DNA from: JABSQH01 sp965230015
Lineage (GTDB): Bacteria > Actinomycetota > Acidimicrobiia > Acidimicrobiales > Ilumatobacteraceae
Length of the DNA stretch: 64,000 nt
Direction of reading: 5' to 3'
NCBI GenBank assembly: GCA_965230015.1
Contig: CBDDKF010000014.1
Span: forward strand, 186,001-250,000
The translations under genes and the position numbers were made by a program. This document shows, piece after piece, positions 60,736 through 64,000 of this stretch (position 1 is the stretch's first letter; each line of letters begins with the position of its first letter). Below the pieces are notes generated by a model. That model did not search any database. It was not told the DNA's origin and saw only the letters and a program-made list of their open reading frames with translations.

Positions 60736-60775
60736 GCACATCGGTGCCGCCGCAAATGCGCATCGGAGCCCGACC
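60736..60775 (+). repeat. Array repeat, degenerate outlier
   Basis: CGCAGTACCGCAC, ATCGGTGCC and GCAAATGCGC in order; the only trace of the repeat found beyond 56 kb. Confidence 0.45.
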
Positions 60776-60888
60776 TTCGGATGCCGGCCGGGTTCGTTGG
60801 CTCGGCGCTGCCGGATATCGATCGGTCGGTGTGGCGGTTCCGCGGGTCTGGCGACACAGAGCGCTTGTGGCGATGCCAAACTCCTGCG

Positions 60889-61368
60889 ATGCGGTTCCGG
60901 CTGGCGACCGAGGCGGATGTCGCTGCGCTGGCACGTCTTCGATGGAGGTGGCGCACCATCGAGGGCGAGTCAGACGGAGACGACAGCGAGGCGTTCGACG
61001 CCTTCTCCGAACGCTTCATTGAGTTCGCCAGCGAAGCGATTTCGACCCGATGGACGGTGTGGGTCGCAGAAGACGATGACGGCGAGATCGTCTCCAACAT
61101 CTGGATCTACCGGGTACCGAAAGTGCCGAGCCCGGGTCGCGTCAGCCGGGACTTCGGCTACATGACGAACGTCTATACCGCACCGCACGCGAGGAACCGC
61201 GGTGTTGGTGCCACCCTGCTCAGCACCGTGCACTCGTGGGCGCACGATCGTGACCTTGAGTTGATGATTGTCTGGCCGAGTGAGCGCAGTGCGCCGTGGT
61301 ATCACCGGGGTGGCTACACCCCGTCCGACGACCTCTACGTACTCGAGGTCGAGGGCTACGAAGGGTGA
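60889..61368 (+). CDS. GNAT acetyltransferase
   Basis: 159 residues from MRFRLATEADVAALARLRWR. Motif A is YMTNVYTAPHARNRGVGATLL, followed by ELMIVWPSERSAPWYHRGGY. This is the common R-x-x-x-x-D-V opening with R-N-R-G-V-G. The methionine at 60781 would add an unlikely 36-residue extension. Substrate unknown. Confidence 0.88.
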   Translation: MRFRLATEADVAALARLRWRWRTIEGESDGDDSEAFDAFSERFIEFASEAISTRWTVWVAEDDDGEIVSNIWIYRVPKVPSPGRVSRDFGYMTNVYTAPHARNRGVGATLLSTVHSWAHDRDLELMIVWPSERSAPWYHRGGYTPSDDLYVLEVEGYEG

Positions 61369-61480
61369 GAGCGCAGACCACAACCGCCCGCGACCATCAG
61401 GGTGAGCGAGCGGCTTGACCTGTTCGGCGTCGACCGGGCTGGGCCACTGCTCGATCAGGCCCTCAGCGTGGGCAAGACTG

Positions 61481-62353
61481 GTGGCAGTGCCGGAGGCTCA
61501 GTTCGCCGATGATGTTCGCCGTGCCGTGGCCCGGGCGTGGGGTCTCGAGACCAACGCTGAGGTTGTTCCGTTGTTTGGCGGAGAGGAGTCCGCAGCGTTC
61601 AAAGTTGGATCAATTGTTGTTCGCGTTGGCCCGGCATGGCGCACGAGCGCAGAGCTGGAGTGGTGCCACACCGTCGCCACCGCTGCTGCACGGGATGTCG
61701 ACGCCGTGCTCGCTCCGCTTCGAACGGTGTCTGGGCAGACCGTCGTCCGTGTAGCCGGCCGACCGATATCAGTGTGGCCGTTCGTAGAGGGCACGCACCT
61801 CGAAGCGGGCAACATCGCCGAACCCGCTGCACTCTTGGCCCGCTGCCATCGCTGCCTCGCCGACGTGCAACTCGGGCCACGGCCTGAGGGCGCGGGAACG
61901 GTTGCGACGCGTTCAATCGCCGACATAGACCCCGTGCTGGACGCGTGGATCAATGACTTCGACTCCGCGCACCATGTGCAGCCACTACACGGCGACTTCT
62001 ATGCCGGCAACCTGTTGACGCGGGATGGATCGATCGTGGCAGTGCTCGACTGGGACGAAGCGCTCGTCAGCTCACCCACGCGAGAACTCGCCTGGGCTGC
62101 CTGGGAGTTCGGCAACGGGCTATGGGCCACCGACTTGTCGACGGTGTGGCAATTTGTCGCCGCGTATCGCGATGCAGGCGGACCTGCACGGCCTCCCACA
62201 GTCGACGAGCTCGAGAGCTTTGTGAGGCAACGCCTCATCGGTGAGCTTCGATACATCGACGAGCACACGGAGGTCACCGAACTCGACGACAACGAGCGGG
62301 CCCACCGACAGCAAAAGCGATACGTCCTCCAAGGCCTCAGCTCGCGCCGCTGA
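61481..62353 (+). CDS. Aminoglycoside phosphotransferase-family kinase
   Basis: About 290 residues from the GTG at 61481. FGGEESAAFKVGSIVVRVGP is the nucleotide-binding strand region; SVWPFVEGTHLEAG is the hinge; HHVQPLHGDFYAGNLLTRDG (HGD-x-x-x-x-N) and VAVLDWDEALVSSPTRELAW are the catalytic and metal loops. It belongs to the homoserine-kinase/APH-like branch. Whether it confers drug resistance cannot be told. Confidence 0.86.
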   Translation: MAVPEAQFADDVRRAVARAWGLETNAEVVPLFGGEESAAFKVGSIVVRVGPAWRTSAELEWCHTVATAAARDVDAVLAPLRTVSGQTVVRVAGRPISVWPFVEGTHLEAGNIAEPAALLARCHRCLADVQLGPRPEGAGTVATRSIADIDPVLDAWINDFDSAHHVQPLHGDFYAGNLLTRDGSIVAVLDWDEALVSSPTRELAWAAWEFGNGLWATDLSTVWQFVAAYRDAGGPARPPTVDELESFVRQRLIGELRYIDEHTEVTELDDNERAHRQQKRYVLQGLSSRR

Positions 62354-62552
62354 CCACGCTCGCGTTCCTGCAGCCCGCCGGACTCCGGACGCCGATTCGC
62401 TCGCTACTCCAACAGCGGGCGCCCGACAGTCTGAATGGTTCGAATCTCCGGGCAACACAACAGGGGACGCTTCGCCAGGTTGTTAGCGCGGGCTAGAAAT
62501 GTCTCGGCGTTGTGGCGCGGGTGGGTGGTTCGCTGGTCTTGTTGGTTGAGAG

Positions 62553-63008
62553 GTGGCAGAACCTGTGGCGCTGACTGAGTTCGAGGTGTTCGTACGCACG
62601 GCTGAGCCTCGGCTGCGTCGGGCATTGTTGGCCGCGGTCGGGACCGATCGAGTCGAAGACGCTGTTGCTGAGGCGTTGGCGTTCGCGTTTGTTCGTTGGG
62701 ACGACGTTGAGGGGATGGACAACCCGATTGGCTATCTCTTCCGGGTTGGGCAGTCGAAGAGTCGTCGTCGAAAGCGCGTCAGACTGTTGCGGCGCGAACC
62801 TGACCGGCTGCCCGAGGTTGAACCTGCGCTGGCGCCGGCACTTGCGGCGCTGCCGTATGCCCAGCGAGTCGCGGTCTGGTTGGCGCATGGGTGTGACTGG
62901 TCGCACAGCGAGATCGGGTCTGCGCTTGAGATTGCGCCGTCCACAGTTGCCACGCACGTACGCCGTGGGCTCGAGCGGTTGCGCGCGGAGATGGGAGTAG
63001 AACTATGA
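62553..63008 (+). CDS. ECF sigma factor (pair 7)
   Basis: 151 residues from a GTG. Short region 2 (VEDAVAEALAFAFVRWDDVE, IGYLFRVGQSKSRRRKRVR) and region 4 (LPYAQRVAVWLAHGCDWSHSEIGSALEIAPSTVATHVRRGLERL). It is more diverged than the other sigmas. It overlaps the following membrane-protein gene by ATGA. Confidence 0.8.
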   Translation: MAEPVALTEFEVFVRTAEPRLRRALLAAVGTDRVEDAVAEALAFAFVRWDDVEGMDNPIGYLFRVGQSKSRRRKRVRLLRREPDRLPEVEPALAPALAALPYAQRVAVWLAHGCDWSHSEIGSALEIAPSTVATHVRRGLERLRAEMGVEL

Positions 63009-64000
63009 GCCGTCCGCTGGAGATTCAGATCCGGCAGCTCGCCGACGCAGCGTTCGAGCAGACCGAGCCAGTGCGACTCGACCGGCTCGCGGCGACCGCT
63101 GCTCGTCCGCAGCCGAGACCGAGGTGGGTCCTGGTGGTGGCCGCTGTCGTTATCGTCGCCGTGGCCACCGGTGGGTTCGTTTTCTTTGCCGGGAGCACCG
63201 AGCGATCCGATACCGCAGTGTCGGTGGATGACACTGCGCTCGATAATGGCGTGGCGACGACGGTCGAGCCCCTTGGTCCTGTGCCGGACTTTAGCGATGA
63301 GTTCTCTGCTCGCAGCATGCTCGCTGAGATTCCGATCGCCGACTTCGACACCGAATCGATACGCATCGAGGGCATGGACCTCGACCGCGTTGCGGCATTG
63401 GCTGGCACCACCCGCAACGACTCAGCAACATGGCTACCGCTGTTCATTGACCAAGAAGTATCTGCCGCCACGGGCCTGTGGCTTCTGCACGGCCTGGCTC
63501 AACCCGACGAGCTCGCAAACGAGTTCGGGATCTCGTTCACCGACGTTCAGCGGTACCTGTCGGCGGATCAGTTCCTCGGGTCGTCGACACCTGAGCCGTT
63601 GTCGCTGCCACTGGATGTCTTCAAGGTCGCACAGCTACCCGAGGAGCTCACCAGCGCCGCCAGCGACGACGGGATCGTCAACGTCGGCGCTGGCGAAGAC
63701 GGCGAACGCCAGATCGATGCGCGGACAGCGGTACGTCTACTCGGTCGACCACTGCGACTCGGCATCGACCAGCAACGCTCCATGGTGTCGGTGTCGCTCA
63801 GCACGCCGTACACGCTCGCCTGGCTCAACTCTGCAACGGCCACACTTCTAGACGAACCCGATCTGGCCGAGGCCGCAGCCATCCTCGACCGTGACGACGA
63901 GCTGTATACGGCATGGATCCACAGGTACGACCGCTCGGCTACCCGCTGGGCCGAAAGTGACCGAGCGCTGCTCGAAGACACGGAGAGACCCATCACAGAG
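63005..64000 (+). CDS. Membrane partner of ECF sigma (pair 7), runs off window end
   Basis: 332 codons are open to the end of the window without a stop. The N-terminus MSRPLEIQIRQLADAAFEQT is followed by a membrane segment near residues 39-60 (WVLVVAAVVIVAVATGGFVF) and an outer domain with AGTTRNDSATWLPLFIDQEV. The design is the same as the other six sigma partners. The C-terminal domain is not visible. Confidence 0.72.
   Translation, partial: MSRPLEIQIRQLADAAFEQTEPVRLDRLAATAARPQPRPRWVLVVAAVVIVAVATGGFVFFAGSTERSDTAVSVDDTALDNGVATTVEPLGPVPDFSDEFSARSMLAEIPIADFDTESIRIEGMDLDRVAALAGTTRNDSATWLPLFIDQEVSAATGLWLLHGLAQPDELANEFGISFTDVQRYLSADQFLGSSTPEPLSLPLDVFKVAQLPEELTSAASDDGIVNVGAGEDGERQIDARTAVRLLGRPLRLGIDQQRSMVSVSLSTPYTLAWLNSATATLLDEPDLAEAAAILDRDDELYTAWIHRYDRSATRWAESDRALLEDTERPITE

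Noticed and set aside
49238..62353. Calling the two APH-type kinases antibiotic resistance genes
   Set aside because: The fold and catalytic residues are clear, but this family includes many metabolic kinases; substrate cannot be told from sequence alone.

Overview
The window reads as chromosome of a high-GC actinomycete, most likely Acidimicrobiia (Ilumatobacter-like). This is an inference from GTG starts, ATGA-overlapped gene pairs, an F420-type LLM oxidoreductase, a mycothiol-type (MDMPI/DinB) protein and secreted proteins of the 'DTR' type. No rRNA, tRNA, CRISPR array, integrase or phage structural gene was seen.

From 1 to about 56 kb the DNA is an accessory array. Small unrelated genes on both strands are separated by about 38 copies of one structured intergenic repeat. 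The genes include acetyltransferases, lipoproteins, P-loop kinases, a SET protein, a VOC protein, a methyltransferase, a toxin-antitoxin-like pair, GDPD, fcl, rmlA and HEPN-motif proteins. The repeat core is about 45-60 bp, with left arm RTANCGGCAC and right arm CTCGGAAWTGCGCG. In many copies an upstream half (CCGCCCGATAACGC-like) brings the full element to about 85-113 bp. Every copy I found lies in the same orientation, whichever strand the genes use. This looks like a gene-cassette array with attC-like sites, although the canonical integron core (RYYYAAC/GTTRRRY) is not evident and no integrase is present.

Three near-identical 1460-bp IS110-family elements (24801-26260, 44517-45976, 54494-55953) sit at exactly the same position inside three of these repeats (TATCG|GCAC) and all face the same way. 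The non-coding end upstream of each transposase folds into two guide loops that can be read directly. One loop matches the repeat (GTATCG and GGCACTTCC) and the other matches the IS ends (AAAGAGGC and AATCAG). It is therefore a bridge RNA programmed against the cassette repeat. The only differences I noticed between copies are two bases inside one target guide.

The second theme is regulation. Seven ECF sigma-factor genes are each followed, with a 4-nt stop/start overlap, by a single-pass membrane protein with a variable extracytoplasmic domain (LytR_C-like, inactive SGNH-like, or unrecognised). One sigma gene is frameshifted at a TG repeat. Other decayed genes are a frameshifted formyltransferase, a split lipoprotein gene and a protein remnant at 48.7-49.0 kb.

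From about 56 to 64 kb the layout is more conventional: LysR and a divergent DapA-family gene, a PurN-like gene, an inositol monophosphatase, a methyltransferase, a GNAT, an APH-type kinase and the seventh sigma pair, which runs off the window end. Only one degenerate repeat (60736-60775) was found here, so the array probably ends near 56 kb.
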